Part shown: positions 24,310 through 37,360 of the stretch, piece by piece
How the letters are laid out: each line of letters opens with the position of its first letter
Position numbering within the stretch: position 1 is the stretch's first letter
Assembly: GCF_000189635.1 (NCBI RefSeq)
Contig: NW_002476495.1
Span: 407,084 to 471,083 of the forward strand
Direction of reading: 5' to 3'
Source: Tetrahymena thermophila SB210
Taxonomy: Eukaryota; Ciliophora; Oligohymenophorea; Hymenostomatida; Tetrahymenidae
Length of the DNA stretch: 64,000 nucleotides
Notes under the pieces: generated by a model
Databases searched by the model: none
What the model saw: only the letters and a program-made list of their open reading frames with translations
What the model was told of the DNA's origin: nothing
Translations under genes and position numbers: made by a program

Positions 24310-25085
24310 GATAAAAGAAAAGAATAAGAAATGAAACATAAAAAATAATAAATAAACAAATAATCTTATCTCAAAACCTTTATTGGAATTAAAAATAGTA
24401 ATAATTGAAGATTGAAGTAATATATTTTAGCTTTTCTAGAAAATTTCTTTTAAGAAAGCATACATTTAAATCCTAAATTTGAGATATTAGAAGAAAAGAA
24501 TAAGAAACATCAAAAATAATAATAAATCATCATTTTAAGTTATTTAAAAAACTCTCCACTAAATAATTCAATAATCCTATCCAAAATCTACATTTGAATT
24601 AAAAATAGTAAAAGAAAAGAATAAGAAACATCAAAAATAATAATTAATTAACATTTAAAGTTAGTTAAAAAACTCCCCACCAAATGATTCAATAATCTTA
24701 TCTCAAAACCTTTTTTTGAATTACAAATAGTAATAAAAGAAGGTTGAAGAATATATTTTTTAGTTTTTTTAGATTAATTTCAATAATAGAAGTGTACATT
24801 TAAATCCTAAATTTGAGGTATAAGAATTAAAGAAAAGAATATAAAACATCTAAAATAATAATCGATAAAAATTTGAAGTAATTTAAAAACTCTCCACCAA
24901 TTAATTCAATAATCTTATCTCAAACCTATATTTGAATTAAAAATAGTAAAAGAAAAGAATAAGAAACATAAAAAATAATAATTATTCAACATTTGAAGTT
25001 ATTTAAAAATCTCTCCACGAAATAATTCATTAATCTTATCTCAAAACCTATATTTGAATTAAAAATAGTAATAATAGAAGGTTGA
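24310..25085. repeat. Upstream tandem repeats before A2 (about 5 units of ~115 bp)
   Basis: Each unit starts near AAAAGAATAAGAAACATC, passes through AACTCTCCACGAAATAATTC and AATCTTATCTCAAAACC, and ends at GAATTAAAAATAGTA. Some units are followed by a spacer of about 75-100 bp (GAAGGTTGAA...CCTAAATTTGAG). The last unit ends about 20 bp before the A2 start codon, so the array includes the promoter/5' leader region. Confidence 0.8.
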
Positions 25086-25101
25086 AAAAATATCTATTAG
25101 T

Positions 25102-28100
25102 ATGAGTAAATCATTCTTTACTTTGAATTTAATAGTCATAGTCTTATTGTAATCAATACAAAGCTCTAATTCTTAAACATGTTAAGCATTTTCTAGGTAG
25201 CACTGTAAGATTAAATTAATATTTTAATTCATTATGATATTTAAATTTTAAAAAAAGAGCCTAGATTTTTTGAGGGCTATATTGCTTCTAATTATTTGAA
25301 GTTGCCTAACACTAATATACTTTTGATAAACACTATATGTTATTAAAATGGTGTATAGTCTCAGAGTATAGTATATTACATTGATATTTCTAGTGAAATT
25401 GATAATATTGTGAATGTGGTTAAGAGTAAATTTAAATAAATTGTTTATATATTTTTATAACAATTTTTATTTTATTAAAGCTAAATTCGTTATATTTCAA
25501 ATGGAGTATGTACTATAAAGAAATCAAATTTTAGTTCTGAATTCAGAAGGGCTAATATACGCAGATCCTTATACTCTTGAATCTAAATAAACACTACCAT
25601 ATAGTCTTTTAGAAAGTATGCATTTCATGAAAGGATCTAATTATTGTGTCTTAAAAAGTATAGTATATTTATTATATGTTGTTGACTTTATAGAAGGAAA
25701 ATAAATTCTAGCTTTGAATATTTCACCTTTTAATTCTGACAATATTAATCGGATTACCTATGTAAAGTTACTTTAGCTTTAAAATGGTTAGAATTTTATA
25801 GCAGCAATTGATTAGTATGGTGCTTATACTTGGTCAATTGATTTTAAAACTTTTAAATTCTCATTTAACGGATATTATTCGATAGATTGTATAACTTATT
25901 TTTTAAGTCTTTCAAAGAATAATATTTCACACTATTTTATTTTATAGATTATAATTATAGTTTAATAGATTTCCACAAAAGTTATGACATTATATTTTTA
26001 GCAGGAGCTAATTGTCAAATCAATGCTTTCTAGATCATTAATTTATAAGCGAATTAGATAAATTTAATCAAGACTGATTGTAGATTAAATATAATAATAA
26101 TTTTCATTTTAAATTTCTTAAAATTTTAAAAAATAGATCTACCGAATGGTCAATCAGATAATATAGTCAGTTTAAACTTTATAAATTCTTAAAATAATTA
26201 AGGCAGTTTATACATAAGTAGCTAAACGCTTATTTATAGAATAGATTTAAATTTTATCTATAATTAGAATACAAATACATTTGATTCTTTTAGCTTTGAT
26301 AATATCAATCAACCTTTTACTGTTTAACTACCTGGAAATCCATGTTAAGAATGGTATTATTTTGAAGAAAGTCAATAGTTTTTAATACCATACTACACTG
26401 GATACTTTGGATAATCAGCTCTATTTGTTTATTCCTATAGTACAAACACTTAGCTCACTCGTTTTAGTAAAAATAAAAATTTCATAAATAAATTTACTTT
26501 AACTATTCTACTATAAAATTAAGCTTTTCCTTCTGCAGGTTTTACAAAAATATTTAGTTTCTAAATCAATTAAGAAATATACTTTGCTGTTGCTACATTT
26601 TACTAAATTATAGTCACTAAAGATTCTCCAAGTAACCTAAAATCTATCCTTACTTATCCTCTTATTGCGTAGATCAAAGCAAGATAAAATACATTTTTTT
26701 CTGTAAAAAACTGTATTACTTGTTTTATTGCTATGCATGATTATACATACTTAGTATTTTATAAAGTAATGGACTCATCATTCACCCCTTAAGTTATTAC
26801 TTCTTTCTTTCTATCTTAATCAAAAATATTAAAGTTATTATAAATATAAAAACAGGTATATGATTTAAGTTAGTTAAATCTTGATAATGATTCAATAAGC
26901 TTTAATATTGATCCCTACTAAGATATTAATCAAGTTATTTGGGTTATTGTAGGATTACCTTAAAAATAAAATAATGAAAATTTTTTATTTTATGCTATAA
27001 ATATTAGCTCTTAATAATAGTATAAATTGCTCTCTAATATAGTAGAAGAAAATAACCAAAAAACAAGTTATGCTCTCTATTCCTAAGAAGATTAAGAAAT
27101 CGTTGGTATAGCTGTTAATGGAAGTATTTTTGTTTGGAATTCTACAGACCTTTCATTCAAATACTCAATAGGTAATCATACAATAAAATCTAACATAAAA
27201 TTCAAAAATAAACTAATGAAATATCAAATCTTATCCCAACAAATTTTCAGTTTTTTTCTTTAATTAAAAAATAATAATAATAAAATATTTTAAAAATTAT
27301 TTAATTTATTTATTCAAAAAATTAATTTTTATAAAAAGCATCTGATTGTTCTGGCTCAATAATTGGTTAATTATTTCATAATGATGATAATAAATTTCTT
27401 ATAATAGTTTGTGGTGATTACAGTTTAATTGTCTATAATTTCTTTAAAAAAACATTTTAAACATTAATGAAACTATAGGCAACTCCATACTATTTAAATG
27501 TATTCAATAAAATTAATATGTTTGGAGTTGGAGATTAAATGAGTGGAGATGTTTATTTATGGAATTTTAATACAGTTAGTTAATAATTTGAATTATTTAT
27601 GCATTTCCAGTCACCTTCTTTAACAGATTGTGGAAGTAATATTCAGTATATAGAAAAGACTTAGGTTTTATTTATTTAGTATTACTATAGTAATACATTT
27701 TTCCCTATTGGATAATGTCTTTAAAATTTGCCTAGTTGTACTTAGAAATGCTAAATGCAGTTTTATTTTAATACTACTGAAACTACTGATACTTAAAGTC
27801 TATATGGAATAGGTTCTTTTGAATAGCCTTTTACAACCTCTTTGAGTATAATTTCATCTTTACTTTTAGTAAATATCTAGATTAAAATAAAAATTTTACC
27901 AAAGTATTTTTCTATTTAAAAATAATATTTTCATTTTAAAAATAGGTTAAGTAATATTTCGAATTAATAAACGGATTTGAAATTCTAAATGTTAACTTAT
28001 TACTGAGCAACTAAAATTAGATGGTGTTTTACAATGAACTACTAACTTTGTAAGTTTTTGCATAAACAAATTTAACAATTTAGAGCTAGAATAATAATCA

Positions 28101-31100
28101 ATTAGCTTAAATTAATGTAAATTAGTTGCTCCAATTCTCGGATTTCTTCATGCTAAACATTGATGACATACTTTTTAATTTCATTATTAGTAGCTCCTAA
28201 TAAAAGTGTGGGGTCTATTTCGACGGTATTGTTTCAAGTGCTATTATAGATAACATAAGTATATCTTCAACAGTTAATACATCGGATTGCTTCTTTTTTT
28301 AAATAAATAACTCTTTCTTGACTATTAAAAATATAAAAATAACAAGTTTAGATTTTTCAAATGCATCAACGTTAATAACAATCGTTAATTCTTAATAGGT
28401 AATTTTTTAAAATGTAAATTAAAAATGAAATATTTTTTTTATATTAAATAGATTGTACTTTAAAATTTTCTAATAGATAGCTGTAAATTAAGTGAAAAAT
28501 TCAGTATATTAACCTAAGAGAGCGATGTAAATGTTATTATTGATACTTTTGTAATTTAAAATAATCTATGTGACATAAATTAAATTTACTATCCACAATT
28601 CTCTGGTTAGCTATTTGAAGCTGGTTAGTTCAATGTAGCTAATATGACAATATCCAATAATCAGTTTTGTAATTTATAGATATTCTCAACTGTTAGCACA
28701 ATTTAATAAAAAAACTATTCATTTTAGTTCTAGAATATAAGTATGTACAATAACTCATTTTATACAACACACAATTATCTCTTTTTTGATGCTATTTATT
28801 CAATAAATCCTCTTCCCTAACACACTTTAAATATGAGTTATTTAAATTTCTCTGATAATTCTTACTTTCCCTCTTCTTAAGTTTAATCCGACATCTACCT
28901 AGGAATTACTTAATTAGTTCTAACTGAACAAATTTTGTCAGTTTAAATAACTGAAGTTACAGTAAAAAACCAATAAGAAATAGCATTTTGTTCATTATCC
29001 TAATCTTCTATAGTAACACTTAGTAATATTTCTTGCTTAAATGAAAAAAAATTTTTTGATAGTTTAATCAATAGAGAGTATGGTGGGTGTTTAATTTTCA
29101 ATGAAATAAAAAAGATTAGCATAACTAATCTATAATCAAGCTATATAAAAGCAATAAGTAATTCTATTTTAGTAATAAAAAATTAAGCTTACACAAATTC
29201 AGTTATAAATTTATCAAATGTAGTTATCACAAATTCATATTTTGAATAAAATTAAACTAACTCCTAAGCTAATCCAATTTTAATTACTTCCACTTATACT
29301 TCTAATATAACAATTAGTAACTCAATTTTTAGCTAAAATAGATTAAATGCAATTCTTAATACCTAAACTTATTCAACTTCTGCAATTCAGGTAATTAATC
29401 CATTAGGTTCAATATATTTAGTTAATAACCAATATATTAATTCAGTATCTAGTAGTATCTTTAATTTTCAATATATAGTTGGTCTTAATATAACTATGAT
29501 TAATGCTAATTGCAAGCAATCTTCATTTAATATCACAGATAATGTAACAACTTTAATATAATAAGGAGGTTGCTTAAGGGCTAAATCAAACAATTTGTAA
29601 ATTATTTCTTCAAATTTTAGCCAATCCACAGCAAGCTAAGGCTCGTTTATTTACTTAGAGAGTCTTAGTTCAGAAATAAATATTTTAATAGAAAAATCTT
29701 CATTTGTAGAAGGTTATGCTTTGAATGATGGTGGTGCATTTTACATATATTCACAAAACTCAAATTTAAATTTTGTGTGCAAATCATCTAACTTTAGTAA
29801 TATCTATACACTTAGTTCTTATTCTTCCTCGATTTCAATAATGTAATTTTTTTTAATTTAAGATAAAAATGGTAATTCTATATAAATGCGCACCTGGCTC
29901 ATAATAAAAATATTAATTAATATAAATTTATTACCATAAAATAATGAAAATTAAGTATAATATTAAATATTTTTTTAATCAATATTCAGATAATCAGAAA
30001 ATTAGAAAAACTAGATTTTATTTTATGAAGGAGAATTAATCAATATTTTAGGCTAGACCAACTCATATTTTTTGAATACCTAAAATTCTAATGTTACTCT
30101 TTTTAATATTAATAATAATAATATTAACTAAACTTATCCTGATTATTTGAATCAAATAACAAAGCTATCTGACATCTAATCAGTGTCATTTTTCTAACTT
30201 TAAAAATCTATCCTCTCATTTGTCGATTGTGGATTTTAAAATTTAATAATAAAAAATTTACAAAATACTTCCCCTCTTCTAATTAATGGTTTTAATACAA
30301 GTATTATAATTTAAAGATTAATAATTAAAGACTCTACGTTTTCCACATACTTAATTAGTGTCAATTAAGGATATCTAACAATTGAAGATTCCTAATTCAT
30401 AAATATAAATTAGATATCCTCAAAAAGATTATTATAATCCTAGATTTCACAGATAAATTCAGGAGCACTTATATCACTATATTAATCTAAATTATAAATA
30501 TAATAATAAACAATATTTTAGAAAATAATTTGCATGCTATGCTTTGGCTCTATACTTTAGTTGAACTAAACGCAATTTTTCATATCTGACTCTATGTTTT
30601 TAGAATCAAAAGTGATTAAAATAATTTAATATCACACAAACTTTTATTTAATTTAATTATTTATTAAAAAATAGGCCAATAACGGTGGTGCTATATCAGT
30701 TAATGGTTTGGTTTCTAATCTTAATTATATACAAAATACTCAAATGATTGGAAATACTGCCATATCAGATGGAGGAGCTATTTTTTTAAAAGCCTAAAAT
30801 GATGATGTAATACTTCTTTTTTTTTAAATAGTTTAAAATTTTTAATCATATAATTAATAGGTTTTTACTTTAACTTTTTCTAATTGCTAAATTACTGACA
30901 ATCAATCTTTAAATGGAAGTGGTGGGGCATTATTTATTAACTCAGAAAGTGAATCAACAGCACTGTAATAAATCAAAATTTATAAAACAAATCTATCAAA
31001 TAACTAAGCAGTTATCGGAGGATGCATTAATAATCTAGGTATAAATCCAATTATAGATTCTTAAAGCATTATATTGAATAACTAGGCCATTCTTTATGGA

Positions 31101-34100
31101 GACAATATCAATTCGTATCCTGATCATTTAGGTTTGATCATGACTACAGATTTAAATAAATATTTCAATTAGTCAACTAATTCTTTATTTTTATCAAATT
31201 TTAGAAGTGGAGCTTAAATTCCAGATATAATCTTTTAGCTAAAAGATTAAACAGCTAAACCAATATTTCCATTAGATGCTGATAAAATAATGATTTAAGC
31301 ATAATTTAGCAGCAAAACAAAAAATATATCAAATTATTACATTAGAGGAAATTCTACAGCATTTGTTGATTTAAAATAGAAATAATTTGTTTTTTAAGGT
31401 ATGTAATTAATAGGGATTCCAAATTCAAAAGCAATAATTGAGTTCAAATCTGATGTTATAAAAATTTTAAATAAATAAACTAATTAATTTGAGTCTAACT
31501 ATTCTTATGAATTAGAAGTTTATTTTAGAAGTTGTAATTATGGTGAAATTCAGAATTTTTACAATACTTATACAGAATGTGTTGTTTGTGAATAAGATAA
31601 ATACTCTCTTGATACACAATAATGTTATTCATGTCCTTCTGGAGCAATATGCAAAAATGGAATTATATATGTAAATTAAGGATTCTGGAGAAAAAATGAA
31701 AGTAGTCCTCTTGTTATAGAATGTGTAAATAAACCTTCAAACTGTATTGGAAATACTTATGGTAATTAAGTATGCTTATAAGGTTACATAGGACCATTGT
31801 GTGAAGAATGTGATGTAAATACAATTTTTTAAATATTACTTTAAGAATAAATTTAAAATTAATAAGATTTATGGAAGTTATTGGGGAGAAAGCTATTCTA
31901 AAGTTGGATCTTATCAATGTGGGTAATGTAAAGAATTGAGTGCTTTATTGTGGAAATCAATCTTAATAATAATCTGGACTTTATTTTCAACTAGGCTGGC
32001 TATAAAAGGAGACTTAGAGGAATAAACAATAAATGATTTTTAAGTAGCTCTGAAAAGACACTTATCAAAGAATAATCAAATCACTTCCTTAAAAGAGACT
32101 AAATATTAATCAAAATTAATTGTTAAATATGATAACCAAAAAGATAAAAAATCTCGAAATGGCGAAAAAGCTAGTGTTTATATTAAAGTATTCATTAACT
32201 ATTTACAAATAATAGGGTCAATCATTACTTTCAATATAAAATTAACTACAGGTAAAAAAAATTAAAATTTTTTAATTTTAAAATTATTAATTTATCAATC
32301 AATATTATTTATTTATATTAACTAAATTTTTTAAGATGAAAATTTTTAATTTTATCAAACAAAAGATATTTTTGATACTTCATAGTATTTAGGAACACCT
32401 GTAAGATAATAAATGAATTCTGCCGAATGTATATTAAAAGATATAAAAACAGATATACCAATGATATATCTTAAACTATTATTTACTATAATTGTTCCAA
32501 TTGGCTATTTAATGGTGTTTGTACTTAGTTTAATTTTATAAAGGGTATTTACAAATATAAAAGTTCGTTACTATTCTATGTGTACTGCTGCGATCTTTAT
32601 ATTTATTTTAGTTTAGCCCGATTTAGTATCTCAAATGATAGCTATTCTTTCATGCAGAGTAATTGGAGATTCTAGTTATATACTTTATAATGTAACTTAT
32701 GAATGTAACACTAATCAGCATTAGAGATATAGTTCTACCTTAGTGGCTCCTTGCTTATTAGTGTTTGCTTTTATTATACCTATTGGACTTTTTTATATAC
32801 TATACAGAAATAAAAATGACTTGCAAAACATTTAAATATATAAGAAATATGGTTTTTTATACAAAGAGTATAAAATCCAAAAATATTATTGGGAATTCGT
32901 GAAAATGTTAGAAAAAATTTTAATCATTATTGTTCTTAATTTCTATTCCTAAGATATTAATGTTAAAGGAGTGCTAATTTTTATAGTAGTTTCTCTCTAT
33001 GGGATAGCATCTAGTGTTTTATAACCATATCGTTTGAGCGGGTACAATACAGTTGATTTCTATCAAACAAACGTGTGTGCAGTTTCTGTATTATTTTGTT
33101 TATTCATTAGCAACAATCCCTTCAATTATTATGTAATCACCTCTATTATAATTATAATCACAATCAATGCTTGGTTTATTATTGTAATAATTAAAAGAGT
33201 TATTATAGGACTTTTAATGTAATTTAAGAATGTTATCATTTCATTTTTTAAAAAATTTTCTTTTACAAAGTTGCATGCTTAAAAGTTTCAAAAATAAAAA
33301 TTAAATCCTTAATTGAAAGCTAAAATAAAAAGAATTTTTTAAGAATTTTTAAATCTTAGTAAAGAGCAAAAGTATGATCTTTTATTATCTGGTTTAAAGA
33401 TATAAATAGGTATTAAAACTCTTTTTATTTGTTATATTTAATATATTTAATTTATAGGTAGAGACCATCAAAGACTATTTAAAGATTAATAGATTAATTA
33501 AACTATTAAATAAAATAAAGTAAATTTTTTAGCTACTGAAAATAAACAAAAATTAATATCTGAAAGCGATTACTTTGATAAAGATAATGAAAATAGCCCA
33601 AATACTGTATATACCAACAAGATAAACTAATCTCCTATTTTTTTATGTAATATTTTTAATAGTTTTTTTAAATCATTAAATTTTTTAATTAAATAATAGA
33701 ATTCAAGGAATTAAATTTAGTAATGAATTAGAAGGAAAGTTAAAAAGATAAAGAGGATAACTTTAATGAATTAATAAAATTAAAACTAAATGACTCAGCT
33801 ACAGAAAATTAACAAAAACTATACTCTGAAAGCGATTACTTTGATAAAAATAATGAAAATAGCCCAAATACTGTATATACCAGCAAGATAAACTAATCTC
33901 CTATTTTTTTATGTAATATTTTTAATAGTTTTTTTTTAATCATTAAATTTTTTAATTAAATATAAATTAGAATTCGAAGAATTAAATTTAGTAAGAAATT
34001 AGAAAAAAAGTTAAAAAGATAAAGAGGATAACTCTAATAAATTAATAAAATTAAAACAAAAATACTTACTTACTGAAAATTAACAAAAATTAAACTCTGA

Positions 34101-34182
34101 AAGTGATAAATTTGATAAAGATAATGAAAATAACTCAAATACTGTTTATAGCAGCTAGATAAACTAATCTCCTCTTTTTTGA
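25102..34182 (+). CDS. A2: complete giant beta-propeller / beta-helix / Cys-rich / multi-TM membrane protein
   Basis: The one complete, undamaged copy. Exons: 25102-25204, 25258-25425, 25481-25888, 25948-26079, 26137-26466, 26524-27171, 27339-27868, 27946-28398, 28452-29842, 29990-30611, 30675-30806, 30861-31814, 31867-32251, 32366-33409, 33458-33646, 33700-33912, 33971-34182. They sum to 7914 nt (about 2637 aa). Residues 1-27 are a signal peptide; about 50-770 hold propeller-like strands (VLNSEGLIYADPYTL, NGSIFVWNS); about 775-1850 are beta-helix repeats with GGCL/GGAF/GGAI/GGAL turns and many N and S; about 1850-1975 the cysteine knob (CVVCEQDKYS, NCIGNTYG, GYIGPLCEECD); about 1985-2380 about nine membrane helices; then a charged K/N/D/E tail. 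The stop TGA 34180-34182 falls inside a tail module; a fossil last module to 34399 follows. This architecture is common among unnamed ciliate transmembrane proteins; the ligand and role are unknown. Confidence 0.88.
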
Positions 34183-34399
34183 TGTAAAACTAATAGTTTT
34201 TTTTTAATCATTAAATTTTTTAATTAAAATATTAGGATTTCAAGAATTAAATATAGCAATGGATTAGAAAGAGACTTAAAAAGATAAAGAGGATAACTTT
34301 AATGAATAAATAAAATTAAATTCTTTTAACCAGGTGGATAAAAATAATAATTTAATTTATTTTACTGAATATGAAATTGATAATACGTTAAATATCTGA
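33458..34399 (+). repeat. A2 tail: four exon modules, last one outside the frame
   Basis: Exons 33458-33646, 33700-33912, 33971-34182 (with an in-frame TGA at its 3' end) and a fossil last module ending at TGA 34397-34399. The internal modules are more alike to each other than to the last one, as expected from tandem duplication. Confidence 0.8.
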
Positions 34400-35040
34400 A
34401 AATTATTATTCAATATTAATAATATATATATTTTTTTTGTTTTTAACTAATAAGATTTATCAATTAATTTTAAAGTTCATTTTTCCCTATTAATAATATA
34501 TTTATATTAAATATTAAGCTTTATTTGTTTGTAAATAAAATAAAAAACTACTTATTTTTATTAAGAATATTATTAAGAGAATTTAAAATAAATATATTAT
34601 GAAATATTACATGCAAAAAATTAAAATGTTTTTATTATATTATTTTTTTCCTAAAATTTTAATATATTTAATATTATTTTAGGTTTAGTTTTTTTTAAAT
34701 TAATTTAATATAAAAATAATTAACATAAAGGGTCAGATTCAAAAGTTTTTTTCTAAATAATGATAGAAGCCATATTAAAATAGAATTTAACCTAAATAAT
34801 TTATTTTGGTACATACATAAAAATATTTAGATTTATGATTGATTAGGAGCTGCAATTAAATTATTTTATATTAGATATCAAAAATATGTGGATGAATTTA
34901 AGTTAATTAAAAAAATAAATTTAAAGTTAATTTTGATAATGTAAAATAGTTTATTTATTTATCAATTAATTAATTAGACGACTTTGTTGTTTGAAGGAAG
35001 AGGTTTAATAAAGTTGTTATTATTAAATTTAGATAAATAT
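34400..35040. other. 3' flank of A2 and 5' flank of E1
   Basis: A+T-rich 3' flank of A2 to about 34727, then the block shared with 53357-53662. No D copy is present here, unlike the other three A downstream regions. No other gene seen. Confidence 0.5.
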
Positions 35041-37022
35041 ATGGAAAATAGTAAATTCATTAAATTATAAATGTAAAATAGAATTTTTGAAGGAGAAATG
35101 AGTAAATACTAAGAAAATAAAAATCTCTAAATATAAGGAGGATAAGCCTCTATATATTTTGCGATCGATTTAAAAAATTAGTAGCAGGTAATTATTAAGG
35201 AATACTTTAAGGATTCAAGTAATACATCATTTTTTATATTCTTTGGTTACTTTTTTATGGTAAACGCTAAATTTATTCTTTTAAATAAAAGATTTTTAAG
35301 TAGATTATGCAGTCTTAAAAAAGATTTAAGATAAATATTCTGAAAACTTAGGATAATTAGAAAATTTAGTCAAAATTTATGACTTAATTGGTGAAAAGGA
35401 AAAAATAAAATTCATAGTAATTGAGTACTGTAATGAAGGAGATCTCTATAATTATCTCTTTAAAAAATAACAAGAAGTTTAGACTTTGGAATAAGCAATA
35501 AAAGTTATAGATATTGTAATTTAAATTACTAAAGGCATGATGATATTAAAAGAACTAAACCTAGCGCATAGAGATTTAAAACCTGAATATTGATCCAAAA
35601 TGATGGAAAAAAAATTGTTGCTAAAATATCAGATTATGAACTAACTAAAGAGGTAGAGAGAGATTTAAAATCATTAGTAGGAACATCAAATTATATGGCT
35701 CCTGAAATAATACTATCTTCTTATAAGAAAGGCTTAAAATATGAGATAAGATAGATGTATGGTTTTTTGGATTAATTTTATTTCAAATGTTTACTTGCAA
35801 GTAAATATTTAAAGGCGATTAAATATAGATTTTTAATTTTCTTATTCACCATAATAACAATTTAGATAAACTTTTATTTTAAGGCATATTTTAAGATGTA
35901 AGTAAATTGGTGATAAGATGCCTTTTAAAAGATCCTAAAAAAAGACATGATTTCAAATAAATATAAACTAAATTATAATAAATATGAAATAATATTTCTT
36001 AACAAATCTCAAATTAAAATTAAAATCATTTTTCAATTATTAATTCTTAATATCTTTCTTCGAATTTAAAAGATATAGATCAATCTTAATGGTCAATCAT
36101 TTAAAATATATAGAATAATCAATTAAATAACTAATAAATTTATTTTGATTAGGAAAACAAAAATAGAAGTAACAAAATATCATAAAGGATAACTATCAAA
36201 TTAAAATACAAAATGAATAAAAAACTCTCCAAATAAAAAGCAGTTTGAAAATGATCAATATTCTAACAAATGATTGTAAAGGCATAACAATGAAAAATAA
36301 AAAAAAATTATAATACTAATTGAATAAGAAATAAAATAACATTTGTGCATAAATGAGTGATATTAACTAAGAAAAAAAAAAAATATATATATAAAACGAA
36401 ATACAAAAGTACAATTTTAACTAGACAGATTTGAGGATTATCGAAAAAATTATCAACAAAAAAAACTTCTGATTAAATATGGATATACATAGCGTTTATG
36501 ATGTGGACTAATCAATTTATAAATAGATAGTTATAGGTGATAGTATTGTTGAAATTCTTTCACCTTTAATATTATAATTTATTTTACAATTTAATGATTT
36601 AAATTGTCTTTAATATATTAAAAATTTAGTAGAAAAAGAATAATAATAAAAGAAGTAGTTAGAAGAATAAATAGATATCTTAATTGATCTGCTTGAAGAT
36701 AATCCTTAAATGTAAAATAATTTAACCTGTTTCAAAATTCAGTTTCTGCCAAAATATATTTGAGATAATTGAAATATTTCTTAATAATTTAAGTTAACAA
36801 TAAAGAAAAAGAAATTTAAATGAGATTGATGAGCTAATTCAATAAAAATAAATCATAAATATAAAACCAAATTTAAAGCTAACTTTTATATAGAAGTATA
36901 ATTAAATTACTTTTGAAAAGAATATCTATCAAATAATAATCACTAATTAGTTTATTTCTGATAAAAAATATGCCATTTTAGTTCCTCATCATCAGACATA
37001 TAAATACTTATTTGAATATTGA
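35041..37022 (+). pseudogene. E1: protein-kinase-like gene, broken
   Basis: From ATG 35041 the frame reads a degenerate glycine loop (GGQASIYFAID), the lysine strand (VIIKEYF), an intron (about 35219-35298), then EYCNEGDLYNYL, LNLAHRDLKPE, KISDYELTKEV, NYMAPEI and CLLKDPKKRHDF. A 4-bp deletion relative to E2 after HRDLKP causes a frameshift and TGA near 35592; another frameshift lies near 35750 and a TGA near 35980. DFG is DYE, so even the repaired reading lacks the usual metal-binding motif. A second open part, 36480-37022, encodes an unrecognised helical region (VEKEQQQKKQLEEQIDILI, NLNEIDELIQQ) ending at TGA 37020-37022; it is probably the C-terminus of the same protein, as the order is the same in E2. 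Confidence 0.65.
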
Positions 37023-37360
37023 TTTGTTTAGTTTCTTTTTCTTGAAAGTGTTTTTGATTAAATGTATTAATTAAAATAACAAAAAATATCTATTGGTCTT
37101 TCTTTTTATAGTAAAAATTTAATTAAATTTACTTTTCTCCTCAATTTTTTGTTATTTTAATAAAACTTTTGATAAAGTTATTAAAGATATATTTTTTTGT
37201 TAAATAATGAGTTAAAATTATAAGCAAATAAACAAACTAACATGCATTTTAAAATATAAAATTATATTTTTTAATGAGTTTTTGTTCTAACAATTTGTAA
37301 TTAATTTTCCATTTTGTTTAAATGATTAGCTAAAATTCTTTTTTACTTGCTTACTTTTAA
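37023..37360. other. Between E1 and C3
   Basis: A+T-rich; from about 37150 shared with the 3' flanks of C2 (21430-21698) and C4 (55150-55403). A minus-strand frame here could extend the C3 coiled coil (KRILANHLNKMENQLQIV), since its usual stop is mutated. Confidence 0.4.
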
